Below, in pieces: positions 1 through 9,506 of a DNA stretch of 64,000 nucleotides (the stretch's first letter is position 1; each line of letters opens with the position of its first letter). The notes beneath the pieces are model-generated. The model saw only the letters and a program-made list of their open reading frames with translations, did no database searches and was not told where the DNA came from. Origin of the DNA: Rosistilla carotiformis (GTDB lineage: Bacteria > Planctomycetota > Planctomycetia > Pirellulales > Pirellulaceae). The translations under genes were made by a program, and so were the position numbers. The stretch covers positions 5,185,411 to 5,249,410 of the forward strand of contig NZ_CP036348.1 in assembly GCF_007753095.1 (NCBI RefSeq), written 5' to 3'.

Positions 1-2006
1 AATTGTCGGCAGCGCTCGCATCAACCGATTCGGCGGCAGACATCCGCTGCGATCGCCAAGCGTTTGAATCGTTGCTGGCGATGATCGAACAGTGCGATCA
101 GATGAGCGACCGCTTGCGTCGCGAGGCGGAACGCGTTTCCCGACGTGCGACGTTGGAAGCGGAACGCGGCTCGATCGAGCGTGCTCAACAGCGTTTGGCG
201 GAGGAAAGCGAACAACTGCAAACGCAGCGACAACAGTTCGCCGATCGCTGGAACGAGATCTGGGCCGATTGCAGCCTCAAACCTAAATCGCCGCGAGAAA
301 TGCTCGGCTGGTTGGGCGAACATCAACGTTTGGTCGAACTGTACGAAGCCCAAGTCGAAGCCGAACAAGCGGTCGCCCGGCACGCCTCGCGGATCGAGCG
401 TGTGACGCAGCAGTTGTTGGCCGCGATGCCAAACGGTTCGGCATCGCCAGCGTCGGACGATCTGGTCGCCTTGGTCCGCCAAGCCGGAGCCGCAGTGGCG
501 ACGACGCGTAAGCAGCAACAGGAGTACGAGGAGCGTACGAAGCAAAAGCAACAGCTGCAACAATCGCTGCCGCAGTCGCAACGACGCAACGAACAAATCC
601 AAGAGGAATTGGCTCAGTGGCAGGCTCAATGGCGTGAGGTCACGTCGCGGTTGGAGCTAGACGAACAAGCGGGAACCGACGAGGTAGACGGTGTCGTCGA
701 AGCCTACCACGAACTGGTCGTCGACCAAAAAGAGTTCGATAGTTTCCAACGGCGGATCGACGGAATCGATACCGATGCCCGCGCGTTTGACGCTCAGGTC
801 CGCGGCCTCGGTCTGCCGATCAAAGATGCTTCACTCGACGCATCGAAGATCGTCGAAGGCTGGGCGAAAGATCTGAAACAAGCGCAGAAGACACAGACCC
901 AACGCGAACAGATCGAACAACAGATCGCTCAAGATCAACGCGATCTGACCGCGTTGGAACAGGAACGAATCGATTGCCAAACGCAATTGAATCTGCTGTG
1001 CAAAGAAGCCTGCTGCGATGCTCCCGAACAACTGGCGGAGGTCTATCGCAACAGCCAGCAGAAACAACAACTGGAGCACCGACGCCAAGAGCACTTCAGC
1101 CGTCTGACTCAAATGGCGGGAACGCATCCGGTCGAAGAGTTCCTTGAAAAAGTCGCGGCTGTCGATCCGCAAACGCTGGAACAGGACATCGACGAACTGC
1201 ATCATAAGCTGTCGGGACTTGAAGACGATTACGCGGCCGCCTGCCAAGAACTGGGACAACTGGATCAACAGCGAAAGGCGATGGATGGCGGTGCCAGCGC
1301 GGCCGATCTTCAACAGGAGATCCACGAACTGCTCAGCCGCATCGATCGGCATGCAGCGCAATATGCTCGGCTGCGAGTTGCCGAAACGCTGCTCAATCGC
1401 GCCGTCACCAACTACCGCGATCGGAATCAGGCTCCGATCTTGAAGATCGCCAGCGATTACTTCCGCCGACTGACGCTCGATTCGTACAGCGAACTTCGAG
1501 CCGACAACAACGACAAGGGGGATCCGGTGCTGTTGGGCGTTCGCGCCGTGACTGGCCAATCGGTCGACCTGCGTGGCATGAGCCAAGGGACAGCGGATCA
1601 ATTGTACCTGGCACTGCGGCTGGCCAGCTTGAAGCACAGCTTCGCCAGCAGCGATCCGATCCCGTTGGTCGTCGACGACATCTTGATCCAGTGCGATCTG
1701 CAACGCAGCCGCGCCGCGTTTGAACTGTTGGCGGAATTATCGAACGACACCCAAGTGATCTTCTTCACGCACAATGCGGCGTTGTTGGAAACCGCTCGCG
1801 AGTGTGTCGATGCCAATCAATTGTTCGTGCAAACGTTGACTCGCGATTCGGTGGAACCGACGACTGAGGTCAAGTCGCCGACGAAGGCCGAGCCAAAACG
1901 GAAGTCGACAACGAAGGCAAAATCTAAGGCGAAGCCGAAACCAGAGCCGGATCCGGTCGATACGCACGATGACGTCGAAGACGATCTGTTTCAACTGAAG
2001 TCGTGA
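1..2006 (+). CDS. YhaN/Rad50-like AAA ATPase, C-terminal part (5' truncated by window)
   Basis: Open from the window edge to the TGA at 2004-2006, 667 residues visible. The body is a long Gln/Glu/Arg-rich coiled coil (about residues 20-460) typical of SMC/Rad50/YhaN proteins. It is followed by the C-terminal ATPase half: an ABC-signature-like stretch LRGMSQGTADQLYLALRL near residue 523, then Walker B IPLVVDDILIQCD near 555 and the switch-His region VIFFTHN. The Walker A half must lie upstream of the window. The tail (last about 50 residues) is Lys/Pro/Thr-rich and probably disordered. YhaN-family genes usually sit beside a YhaO/SbcD-type nuclease gene; that neighbour would be off the left edge. 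The likely role in DNA end handling is inferred from the family. The 3' end overlaps convergent nadC by 16 bp. Confidence 0.85.
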   Translation, partial: LSAALASTDSAADIRCDRQAFESLLAMIEQCDQMSDRLRREAERVSRRATLEAERGSIERAQQRLAEESEQLQTQRQQFADRWNEIWADCSLKPKSPREMLGWLGEHQRLVELYEAQVEAEQAVARHASRIERVTQQLLAAMPNGSASPASDDLVALVRQAGAAVATTRKQQQEYEERTKQKQQLQQSLPQSQRRNEQIQEELAQWQAQWREVTSRLELDEQAGTDEVDGVVEAYHELVVDQKEFDSFQRRIDGIDTDARAFDAQVRGLGLPIKDASLDASKIVEGWAKDLKQAQKTQTQREQIEQQIAQDQRDLTALEQERIDCQTQLNLLCKEACCDAPEQLAEVYRNSQQKQQLEHRRQEHFSRLTQMAGTHPVEEFLEKVAAVDPQTLEQDIDELHHKLSGLEDDYAAACQELGQLDQQRKAMDGGASAADLQQEIHELLSRIDRHAAQYARLRVAETLLNRAVTNYRDRNQAPILKIASDYFRRLTLDSYSELRADNNDKGDPVLLGVRAVTGQSVDLRGMSQGTADQLYLALRLASLKHSFASSDPIPLVVDDILIQCDLQRSRAAFELLAELSNDTQVIFFTHNAALLETARECVDANQLFVQTLTRDSVEPTTEVKSPTKAEPKRKSTTKAKSKAKPKPEPDPVDTHDDVEDDLFQLKS

Positions 2007-2917
2007 GTCCAGTCGAGGCCAAGGTCCAGCCAGCGAGCGGCGTGCGTTAGCGCTCCGCTGCTGATCCGGTCGACGCCCGTCTCGGCGATCTCTCGAATCG
2101 TCTCCAGCTTCACATTCCCCGACGCTTCCAATTCGATCTGCGGACTCTTTTCGTTGCGGATCGCAACCGCCTGCCGCAGATCGTCCAAAGAAAAGTTGTC
2201 CAACAAAATGATGTCGGGCCCTGCTGGCAACACGTCTTGGAACTGTTCTAGCGTATCGACTTCGACTTCAACGATCTGCGGAGCCTTCATCCCCGCCGAT
2301 TCGCCGCCAGCCCACGACTTGGCCTTCGCAACCGCTTCGCTCGGCGGAATCGCTTCGCCGGGACCGGCCAACGCCAAGTGATTGTCTTTGATCAGAAACG
2401 CGTCAAACAATCCCAGTCGATGGTTTGTGCCGCCACCGCATCGGACCGCGTATTTGTCCATCCGCCGCCAACCGAGCGTCGTTTTGCGGGTGTCGTACAG
2501 CCGAGCTTTCGTCCCCGAGATCTGTTGCACAAAACGATCGGTAAACGTCGCGATCCCGAACATCCGGCACAGGGTGTTCAGCACGATCCGCTCGCTCGAC
2601 AAGATATCCCGAGCCGAGCCTTCGATCTGCGCCACGATCTGCCCCGCGGCGACGCGAGCCCCATCTTCGACCAGCGTCTCGATCCGCAGCTCCAGATTCA
2701 TCTCGTCGATGATCCAGGGCAGGGTCACCAATCCGGCGGCGACACCCGCTTCGCGGACCGCCACCTGGCACTTGCCGATCCGATCCTCGGGGACCAACGA
2801 AACCGTGGTCCAATCGATCTGGCGATCGAAGTCTTCGCGAACCGCCAATCGAATCAGCTGTCGGAAATCGTCTTCCAAGGGAGCATCGACGCGGATTTGT
2901 TGGTATTCGACGGCCAT
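1991..2917 (-). CDS. nadC: Nicotinate-nucleotide pyrophosphorylase (carboxylating), quinolinate phosphoribosyltransferase
   Basis: Converts quinolinate and PRPP to nicotinate mononucleotide, CO2 and pyrophosphate in de novo NAD synthesis. The family signature is plain: RLYDTRKTTLGWRRMDKYAV, then the glycine-rich RCGGGTNHRLGLFDAFLIKD that lines the substrate pocket, and later VEVEVDTLEQ and ILLDNF of the barrel. About 308 residues, slightly longer than usual (about 285) because of a short insertion carrying SWAGGESAG. An ATG at 2950 would add 11 residues, but the ATG at 2917 has AAGG about 10 nt upstream and gives the N-terminus expected for the family, so it is preferred. Divergent from the ComEA-like gene at 2980; the stop overlaps the end of the upstream ATPase gene. 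Cytosolic. Confidence 0.93.
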   Translation of the reverse strand: MAVEYQQIRVDAPLEDDFRQLIRLAVREDFDRQIDWTTVSLVPEDRIGKCQVAVREAGVAAGLVTLPWIIDEMNLELRIETLVEDGARVAAGQIVAQIEGSARDILSSERIVLNTLCRMFGIATFTDRFVQQISGTKARLYDTRKTTLGWRRMDKYAVRCGGGTNHRLGLFDAFLIKDNHLALAGPGEAIPPSEAVAKAKSWAGGESAGMKAPQIVEVEVDTLEQFQDVLPAGPDIILLDNFSLDDLRQAVAIRNEKSPQIELEASGNVKLETIREIAETGVDRISSGALTHAARWLDLGLDWTHDFS

Positions 2918-2979
2918 TCCGGGTAACCTTTGCGCTGCGGTGAGATCCATGAATTTTCGAATTCAAGGAGATAGTTTAA

Positions 2980-3333
2980 GTGGACGACGGACCGATCGAA
3001 AAGGAGTCTGCGATGATGCTGCGGTCGCTGCCGCTGCAGATCGGTCTGCTCGCAGTCCTTGGCGTCCTGTTCATCATCAGTCTCCGCACGCCAACCGAAT
3101 ACCCGATCGATCCCCAACCACCGCCGATCCATCTGCCGGTTTGGATCGATCCCAACACCGCCGACGCGATGGAGCTGTCGATGATGCCATCGATCGGCCC
3201 GCAGACGGCCGACAGAATCATCGCCGATCGCGAAGCAAACGGCCCCTACCGCAGCCTCAGCGATCTCGACCGCGTCCCCGGCATCGGCCCGAAAACGCTG
3301 CAGCGATTGGCGCCGTTCATTCATATTAAGTAG
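2980..3333 (+). CDS. ComEA-type helix-hairpin-helix protein, membrane anchored
   Basis: A small protein of 117 residues with one N-terminal membrane segment (about residues 18-35, LPLQIGLLAVLGVLFIIS), a proline-rich spacer and a tandem helix-hairpin-helix domain (about 57-115: DPNTADAMELSMMPSIGP, then LDRVPGIGPKTLQRLAPF). This is the layout of ComEA-like competence proteins that bind double-stranded DNA outside the inner membrane. The start is GTG at 2980, chosen because a strong AAGGAG lies at 2965-2970, 9 nt away. A later ATG pair near residue 12 would keep the membrane helix but lacks such a site. It stands alone, divergent from nadC, with no other competence gene beside it, so a DNA-uptake role is inferred from domains only. 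Confidence 0.8.
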   Translation: MDDGPIEKESAMMLRSLPLQIGLLAVLGVLFIISLRTPTEYPIDPQPPPIHLPVWIDPNTADAMELSMMPSIGPQTADRIIADREANGPYRSLSDLDRVPGIGPKTLQRLAPFIHIK

Positions 3334-3334
3334 C

Positions 3335-3552
3335 CTTCACCCGCCCTCGCAAACTGCGTTTGGGGCGGGTGAAGAGCCCAACTTCACCCGCCCTGCGAAG
3401 CCAGGGAGGGTCGGAAAACAAGCGTCTAGCGAGTTTTTCGGGGAGGGCCTGCACACCGGATCAAACGTCTCGGATCGACCTCACGACGTCCCTCCCCGAA
3501 CATCGCTTCGCTCGTTCGACCCTCCCCCAGCAAACTGCGTTTGGGGAGGGGG
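3335..3552. repeat. Nested palindromic intergenic element
   Basis: The gap between the ComEA-like gene and the dehydrogenase gene is built almost wholly of inverted repeats. A hairpin occupies 3335-3374 (CTTCACCCGCCC paired with GGGCGGGTGAAG, loop core CAAACTGCGTTTG). A second hairpin with the same loop core lies at 3520-3552 (CCCTCCCC with GGGGAGGG). Between them, GGGAGGGTCG (3404-3413) is complementary to CGACCCTCCC (3517-3526), and TCGGGGAGGG (3438-3447) to CCCTCCCCGA (3490-3499), so the whole block can fold as one branched structure. It may end transcription from both sides (the flanking genes are convergent), or be a dispersed palindromic repeat of this genome. The lack of U-tracts argues against a classic terminator. 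Confidence 0.7.
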
Positions 3553-3562
3553 AATTTGGGTG

Positions 3563-6500
3563 TTAGGGAGTGGCGGGCCGGCCTGCTGGCGATTCCTTTT
3601 TAGCGCGTTGTTCCATCAGAAACGCCAACAAATTTTGGATCTCCTGTTCCGCTAACGATTCGGCAAAGTTGCCGGGCATCACCGAGACCGTTGATTTTTG
3701 CTGGGTCTCGATATCGTCGGTCGATATGGTGATCTCGCGTCCCGTCGAATCGGCTAGCACGATCGTTTCCCCCTCTTGTCGGCGCAGCAGGCCATTGACG
3801 ACGGTCCCATCGATCGTGACCACCGTCAGACTGCGAAAGGCAACGTCGACGTTGCGGTTGGGATCGAGGATGTCCTCCAACAACCGATCGGCTCCTCGAT
3901 TGCCAACACCATCCAATTGCGGACCGACCAATTGGCCAGAGCTTCCAATTCGGTGGCAGGCGGCGCAGTTCTTGTCGAAGACGATCCGTCCCGCGACCGC
4001 GGCTTCCGCGCTCGGCCGATGGTGTGCCAACGCCCGATGATGCGCCAGTTGTACGGCGAGCTTTTCATTGGCCGGAGGCAGATCTTGGGTTAGCTGATCG
4101 ATCTGCTGCAACTGCTTTTCGCTTGCACTGCGCCGCAGCGTGTCGACCAGCCCCGGTTCTTGCAGCAATCGGGCCGAAGCGTTTCCGGCGGCGATCGCAT
4201 CGAATAAGCGATCGATCCCGGCGGTGGTTCTTGCCAACCCCGACGCGATCTCGCGTTGCAGCGACGCGGGCGACTGAGCGATCGCCGCGACCAGCCGATC
4301 GCGACTGGCATCGGTATCGAAGCCCGCGAGCGCTGCGGCGGCTTGCATTCGCAGCGCGGGCGGTTGCGATGGATCGGACAACAGGTCGCTGACGATCGCA
4401 AACGATCGCTCGGTGCGTCCCAGTCGGATGCTGGTGCGGATCGCTTGCTGCCGGACGTCGATCGACTGCCGCCGATCGGAGATCAACGAATCGATCGTAT
4501 CGGCGAATTGCGAAAGGTCCAGCGAACCGATCAACTCGATCAGCCGTGACTCCTGCGATTCGTCCGCCACTTGGACCACGGGCGGTTCAAATCGCCCTGC
4601 GGCAATCCATGCGTAGGCGTTCCCACGATCGGCATCGACGATTTCGATCGCTGCTTGTTGGCCTATAAGATTCGGATCGATCGTCCATGTGTATCGCTGA
4701 GCTGTATCGTTGCGGGGAGGCATTTGCTGGGCGATCGTTTTGCCCGAATCAACGAGAACCAGCCGAATGTGATTGGCATCGCTCGACTCGTTTTTCGGAT
4801 TGCCGTTGTGGCCGCACAGCCAAAAAGAAAGCGTTTCGGGCAGCGGGAAAGTGGGGCTGCGCAACACTCCCGTCAAACGTTCGCCATGCGAGATGCTGTC
4901 CCAAAACCGCGCGTCAGTGTTGCCGTCGGCGGATCCACGATTCTGAATCCCCCACGGTGACGCGGAAGTTTCCATTCCCAGGGCCGGCTGACGCGACCAA
5001 TCGGAACCGCCCGCTTGTAGCGTTTTCAATTGGGCAGGTGCCAGGCGTTCGAGCCAGCGTTGCAGCTGGCGCTTCAGTTCGGAAGACTCTCCGCCGCGCT
5101 GCGTCGCTCCTTCGTAAATCGCCGATAAGAGAGACAGCTGTTGGCCGGCATCGTTTGCGAACCACTGCGGTGCCAGTTCCACCAGCCGCAGTTGCGATTC
5201 GACCGATGCAGTCCGCGTGATCAAAACCGCCGATCGAACCAAGACCGCGGGATCGATCGTTTGGGGATCGGCAAGCTCAAAGACGATCCCTGCCGCTCGA
5301 TCTCCGCCGCTCACTGAAGCGATTTGCAACAACCGCCGCTGCTGTTCGGCAGTCAACTGCCCAGTCGAAAAGGACGCAGTCCCCGGTTCTTGAAAAGGTG
5401 AACGCGTTTCCAAATGTCGCTGCAGTACCAAACGCAGCACATGGATCAAATGGGTGTCAGCTTCGCGGGCTGCTTGCCAAGCGTGCAACAACGGGGCGAT
5501 GTTGTCCGACGTCGGATGTTGTCCCAATGCATCGGCGGCGGCTCGACGAACGAAGGCATCCGCATCTTGCAGCCCTTGGATCGCAAGCTGTCGCTCCGAT
5601 TCAAGAAGACTCTCCCGTTCGGCGAGCATCTTGAATAGATGCACTCGCACCAACGGATCGGAATCGTTTGCGAAGCGTTCCACCGCTTCGGAGTCCATCG
5701 CACTCAAACGCTCCAAAATCCATAAGCCATGGGCGCGGGTGAAGGGATCGCTCTCGGAAGCGAGCGTCGCACGCAGTGGATCGAGCACTTCATCGGCTCG
5801 TGAATCGATCAAATAGTTTGTCGCCAGCGTACGAACCTGCAGATTCGGATCGGAGAGGCGGACGATCAAATCGGCAGTCGATAGTTTTGTTAGATCGATC
5901 GACTGCGGAGGTGCCGAAGGTTCCCCGTTCCAAACGACTCGCCAGATTCGGCCATGCGTACGGTCGCGATCGGGATCGTCCAACGGCGCCTCGTAGTGAC
6001 CGATCACACGGTTGCAGAAATCGGCGATATAGAGCGCACCGTCGGGGCCCACGATCGCATCGACAGGGCGAAACCAAGGATCATCGGTCGTGATGAAGTC
6101 GGGCTGGGTATCGCACAACAACGTCGAACCGACGCGTCGCAATTTGTCTCGATGCACCCGACCGGTGACCGGATTGCAGATGAATAGATTGTCGCGGAAC
6201 TCTTCGGGAAAGTGGTCGGCCGAATAATAAGCCGGCCCGCAGATGCCTGTCGAACCGTGGGCGTGATCGATCATCGAAGGCCCAAACCCAATCGCCGGTT
6301 CGGGATTGCCAAAGTGAGGATAGGTCGCGCCGCGTAGCAATTGGTAGACCGGTTTGGAATGGCAGTCCGAATCGAAGAGGTTGCCCCAGGCGTCGAAGGT
6401 GATCCCAAACGGATTGACTTGCCCCCACGTAAACTGCTGAAAGTGCGATCCATCGCTGCGGAAGCGGTAGGTGTTGCCCGAGTCCATCACGACGGTCCGC

Positions 6501-7138
6501 CCCGCCGCGTCGGTGATTTCGCTGTGATTCGAGAAGCCGTGGCAGCCATAGATCCAACCGTCGATCCAACGGGTGAAGGCGTTCGCGTTTCCGTGGACGT
6601 CGATGTTGCCAAACGTCGAATAGAGAGCGGTTTGCGTGTCGGATCGCCCATCTCCGTCGCGATCGGCAACGTGGAAGATCGATGGGATTCCGTAGACCAG
6701 TCCCTCGCTGCCATCCTTTAACGGCGTCTGTCCGATCGGGATATTTAGCCCGTCGACAAAATGAGTCACCTGCGACGCATTGCCGGTCGGTCCGATCTCC
6801 ACAATCGACAATCGATCGCGCGGCGGATGGTCGCCGCCGCCAGCGAACTTGCCGCGATCGGGCTGCACTCCTTCGCCCGCCGCCGGATAGGGATACTCCA
6901 CCGAATGCGTGACCCACAACCGACCGCGGGCGTCGAAATTCAGATTCATCGGTTGGCCGATCTCCGGATCGCTGATCACCAACTGGATCTCAAACCCCGA
7001 TGGCAATTGAAACCGCTCGCGCTGCGCGTCTACCGATGGCGGCGTTGGCTGGCCCAAGACGGAGACCGAACCGCTAAAAATCGACAATATCGTTAGTGAT
7101 GCGAGGAGCATCGCCTGAAAGGAACAGAAGCGTGTCAT
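3563..7138 (-). CDS. Secreted PVC-type membrane-bound dehydrogenase with HEAT repeats and C-terminal cytochrome c
   Basis: 1191 residues with a signal peptide (about 1-29, ending SVLGQ). The N-terminal half is a beta-propeller dehydrogenase domain of the planctomycete/verrucomicrobial type (QLPSGFEIQLVISDPEIGQP, GPDGALYIADFCNRVIGHYE). It is followed by HEAT-like repeats (about 400-600), a beta-rich region resembling a carbohydrate-binding/lamin-like insert (about 690-830), further helical repeats, and a cytochrome c domain with heme motif CAACH at about 1058-1062 and a likely axial Met in MPGNF near 1155. Such proteins are periplasmic or cell-surface electron-transfer dehydrogenases, presumably acting on sugars; the substrate is unknown. 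There is no clear Shine-Dalgarno before the ATG. The next gene upstream on the same strand is unrelated in domain content. Confidence 0.9.
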   Translation of the reverse strand: MTRFCSFQAMLLASLTILSIFSGSVSVLGQPTPPSVDAQRERFQLPSGFEIQLVISDPEIGQPMNLNFDARGRLWVTHSVEYPYPAAGEGVQPDRGKFAGGGDHPPRDRLSIVEIGPTGNASQVTHFVDGLNIPIGQTPLKDGSEGLVYGIPSIFHVADRDGDGRSDTQTALYSTFGNIDVHGNANAFTRWIDGWIYGCHGFSNHSEITDAAGRTVVMDSGNTYRFRSDGSHFQQFTWGQVNPFGITFDAWGNLFDSDCHSKPVYQLLRGATYPHFGNPEPAIGFGPSMIDHAHGSTGICGPAYYSADHFPEEFRDNLFICNPVTGRVHRDKLRRVGSTLLCDTQPDFITTDDPWFRPVDAIVGPDGALYIADFCNRVIGHYEAPLDDPDRDRTHGRIWRVVWNGEPSAPPQSIDLTKLSTADLIVRLSDPNLQVRTLATNYLIDSRADEVLDPLRATLASESDPFTRAHGLWILERLSAMDSEAVERFANDSDPLVRVHLFKMLAERESLLESERQLAIQGLQDADAFVRRAAADALGQHPTSDNIAPLLHAWQAAREADTHLIHVLRLVLQRHLETRSPFQEPGTASFSTGQLTAEQQRRLLQIASVSGGDRAAGIVFELADPQTIDPAVLVRSAVLITRTASVESQLRLVELAPQWFANDAGQQLSLLSAIYEGATQRGGESSELKRQLQRWLERLAPAQLKTLQAGGSDWSRQPALGMETSASPWGIQNRGSADGNTDARFWDSISHGERLTGVLRSPTFPLPETLSFWLCGHNGNPKNESSDANHIRLVLVDSGKTIAQQMPPRNDTAQRYTWTIDPNLIGQQAAIEIVDADRGNAYAWIAAGRFEPPVVQVADESQESRLIELIGSLDLSQFADTIDSLISDRRQSIDVRQQAIRTSIRLGRTERSFAIVSDLLSDPSQPPALRMQAAAALAGFDTDASRDRLVAAIAQSPASLQREIASGLARTTAGIDRLFDAIAAGNASARLLQEPGLVDTLRRSASEKQLQQIDQLTQDLPPANEKLAVQLAHHRALAHHRPSAEAAVAGRIVFDKNCAACHRIGSSGQLVGPQLDGVGNRGADRLLEDILDPNRNVDVAFRSLTVVTIDGTVVNGLLRRQEGETIVLADSTGREITISTDDIETQQKSTVSVMPGNFAESLAEQEIQNLLAFLMEQRAKKESPAGRPATP

Positions 7139-7259
7139 GAGGTGGGTTTGCCTGGTTTCGTAGAGGATTAACTATCGATCGCGTCGACAGTTCTGCATGG
7201 TGGTGGGAGTTCAAGGTCTGGAATGGCAAATCGAAGTCGTCCGCGACAACTCCGGGAAC

Positions 7260-8681
7260 TCAAGGAGTTCCCTCTTCCGACGTTTCAGGTGGTTTGACGG
7301 TCGAATCGCTGCGGAGATTGTCGATCCAAAAATGGGAATTCCGAGCGTCGTATCGCGAGGCGAAAAAGAGAACCTCACCGCGCGACATTCTTTGCCGTGG
7401 ATCAAACGTTCCTCGACACGATTCCCCCGAAGGCGTATCGATTCGCCATGCGTAGTCGCTCGAATCGGCCACGGGACAGGTGATCCACAATCGATAGGGC
7501 ATTTGCAAACCTTTGGGGTCGCTTTCCAATGGAATCTCCGCCAGATCGACCGATGCCTCGTTCCGTTCGGTGCGGGCCAACAGCGTCTCTCGACTGTCGA
7601 CGCGAAGGCTCAAGCGGAAGTCTCCCGCTTGCAGGACGATGCCGCTGCCATTGGCCAGCCCTTTGGGGATCCGCGCGTCGATGGAGACCGATTCGCCAGC
7701 AGCGAGCTGGAAATTCTTCAGACGCAGCGGCGTACCTATATAAGAAGCATCGTCAGCCCGATCGACGAACAGCTTGCCCTCGTGAACGGCGTGATATTTT
7801 TCAAACAGTGAATTTTCTTCCGTCGCCAATTGATCGCGCCACGCATCGCTGTCGAAGTCGACGACGATCGGCAGTAGCGACGGCGCGCCGGCAGGGAGCG
7901 TGGTTTCGTTTTTTTCTGCTGCGATGTTGCCGACCGCCTTCTTCCCGTCGTGAGGCTTCACGTTCGATGCAAGCGTCGATTTCATTGCCGACGCGGAATT
8001 TTCTGCCTCCTGAAACTTGCGATCAAACGCGTCGGAGATGCTTTGCGATGGGTTCGGGGCAACGACCGGAACCGACAAGCGAGCCGCAGCGCGAGTTTTT
8101 TTCGTGGGCCGCTCGCTGGCGAGATCCTCGATCGGTGAGGCCGATGTTGCAACGGAACGGTTGTTGGCGACAGGTTGAGGACGTGTCGCGACGTAGCCTC
8201 CGCCGACGACGACGCCAACGGTCATCGCAGCGGCACCGCACATCATGAAGATCCGTTGACGCCTGCGACGCATCGATCTCTCGGGATGGCGATCCGCGGG
8301 CCGGCGGGTCGGTCTCTTTTCGAAAGCTGCTGCACCGGCGGTATCGATTGCAAACGTGGAGGTGGCGAGATCAGCCGGAAGGCGATCATCGGCGTCGCAA
8401 AGCTGTTGGTCGTAGTCTCGCCTCAATTCGTCGTCCAACAGAACCCGCCTCGCGTCGGCGATCTCGTTTGCCAATCGCTTCGCAAACCGCAATTTCTCCC
8501 CAACGCCCACTTGCCGCAGGTAGGCGACTTGGCGATTGGCGGCGACGTCGATCACATCGGGATTCGCTTCGAATCGTTCGAGTCCCAACAGACGATACAA
8601 GTTGGCCGGCTGATGATCGGGGGGAATACCCAACCAAGCATGATAGGGATCAAACGCTGGCTGTTCGTCGGGGACTTTCAT
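7260..8681 (-). CDS. Planctomycetal J-like domain membrane protein
   Basis: No enzymatic function is recognised. The N-terminus (about residues 5-90 from the chosen start) carries the planctomycete-specific J-like module: DPYHAWLGIPPDHQPANLYR, LLGLERFEANPDVIDVAANR, then a helix ending LLDDELRRDYDQQL, resembling a DnaJ domain without a clear HPD. A basic stretch (RRPADRHPERSMRRRRQR) precedes one membrane segment (IFMMCGAAAMTVGVVVGGGY, about 143-162). The remainder is exported: a low-complexity linker, then a beta-sandwich-like region of about 180 residues (AAGESVSIDARIPKGLANGS...). An ATG at 8699 or an upstream start at 8765 is possible; 8681 is chosen because it puts the J-like module at the N-terminus. 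It probably couples a cytoplasmic J-like domain to an extracytoplasmic sensor or binding domain. Confidence 0.75.
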   Translation of the reverse strand: MKVPDEQPAFDPYHAWLGIPPDHQPANLYRLLGLERFEANPDVIDVAANRQVAYLRQVGVGEKLRFAKRLANEIADARRVLLDDELRRDYDQQLCDADDRLPADLATSTFAIDTAGAAAFEKRPTRRPADRHPERSMRRRRQRIFMMCGAAAMTVGVVVGGGYVATRPQPVANNRSVATSASPIEDLASERPTKKTRAAARLSVPVVAPNPSQSISDAFDRKFQEAENSASAMKSTLASNVKPHDGKKAVGNIAAEKNETTLPAGAPSLLPIVVDFDSDAWRDQLATEENSLFEKYHAVHEGKLFVDRADDASYIGTPLRLKNFQLAAGESVSIDARIPKGLANGSGIVLQAGDFRLSLRVDSRETLLARTERNEASVDLAEIPLESDPKGLQMPYRLWITCPVADSSDYAWRIDTPSGESCRGTFDPRQRMSRGEVLFFASRYDARNSHFWIDNLRSDSTVKPPETSEEGTP

Positions 8682-8905
8682 GGGAATCGAATTTAGCATC
8701 TGGACGACGCCGATGCACGTTGGAAGTGCGTGCTCAAGATCGTGTCCAGAGGCCCGATTGGACAACTTTGCATCAGCCGCCGACCTGATCTAACATTGTC
8801 GCATCGCCGCCGCGAAACGCGTGGCGAAAATCTTTTCAATTTTGCCTTTGAGTTTTTTGCCACGGTGCCGGTCTAACAGGCAAAGGGACTCAAAGGATTC
8901 AAGAA

Positions 8906-9463
8906 ATGAACGCGTTGGCGTGTCCCGGTGGGATGGTTTTGGAAAAGGCGGGCCCGATGGTTGAACCGTTGTCGCGGGCCTCACTGGAACAAGCCGTCAG
9001 CGATTCGCTGCCGTATTGGTTGCGGATGGCCCAGCGACTCTCGGGCGACTCGGAGATTGCGGAAGAGGCGGTCCAAGATGCGTTGGTGCGCGTGGCGAAA
9101 TCGTGGAAAAGTTTCCGCGGGCAATCGGCGATTGAAACCTGGGTCGGACGCATCGTGATCCACAGCGTCCGCGATCGGTTGGCCGCGCGAAGACCTTCGC
9201 TGCAAAACGGCGACGAGGCGGGAAGCATCGAATCGACGGCTCGCGGTCCCATGGAGGAATTACTGGCGGTCGAACAACAGCAACGGGTGCGGGCAGCCAT
9301 CGCCACGCTGCCCGACCGACAACGCGAAGTGCTGACGTTGACGATTTGGGAAGCCAAATCGGCGACGGAAGTGGCCGAACTGTTGGAGATTAACACGCAA
9401 AATGTTTACGCGACGCTGCACGCGGCGCGTCAGCGATTAAAGGAAATTCTGCGCGAGGTGTAG
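8906..9463 (+). CDS. ECF-type RNA polymerase sigma factor
   Basis: A sigma-70 family extracytoplasmic-function factor of 185 residues. Region 2 is seen as LSGDSEIAEEAVQDALVRVA and FRGQSAIETWVGRIVIH (about 45-90). Region 4 is a helix-turn-helix with TLPDRQREVLTLTIWEAKSA, TEVAELLEINTQNVYATLHA and ARQRLKEIL (about 132-182). The linker is acidic and Ser-rich, as usual. The ATG at 8906 follows CAAAGGATT, a moderate ribosome site. It is the first gene of a three-gene same-strand unit. The 43-bp gap to the next gene, which encodes a single-TM protein with a cytoplasmic N-terminus, fits a sigma/anti-sigma pair, although no zinc-binding anti-sigma motif is seen there. Confidence 0.92.
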   Translation: MNALACPGGMVLEKAGPMVEPLSRASLEQAVSDSLPYWLRMAQRLSGDSEIAEEAVQDALVRVAKSWKSFRGQSAIETWVGRIVIHSVRDRLAARRPSLQNGDEAGSIESTARGPMEELLAVEQQQRVRAAIATLPDRQREVLTLTIWEAKSATEVAELLEINTQNVYATLHAARQRLKEILREV

Positions 9464-9506
9464 GCAACTTCGACGCGACACTTCGATTGGTAATTGAGTA
9501 AGACGG

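Noticed and set aside
831-1703. Minus-strand frame of 290 residues within the YhaN-like gene
   Set aside because: Composition and lack of motifs show a shadow of the coiled-coil gene on the other strand.
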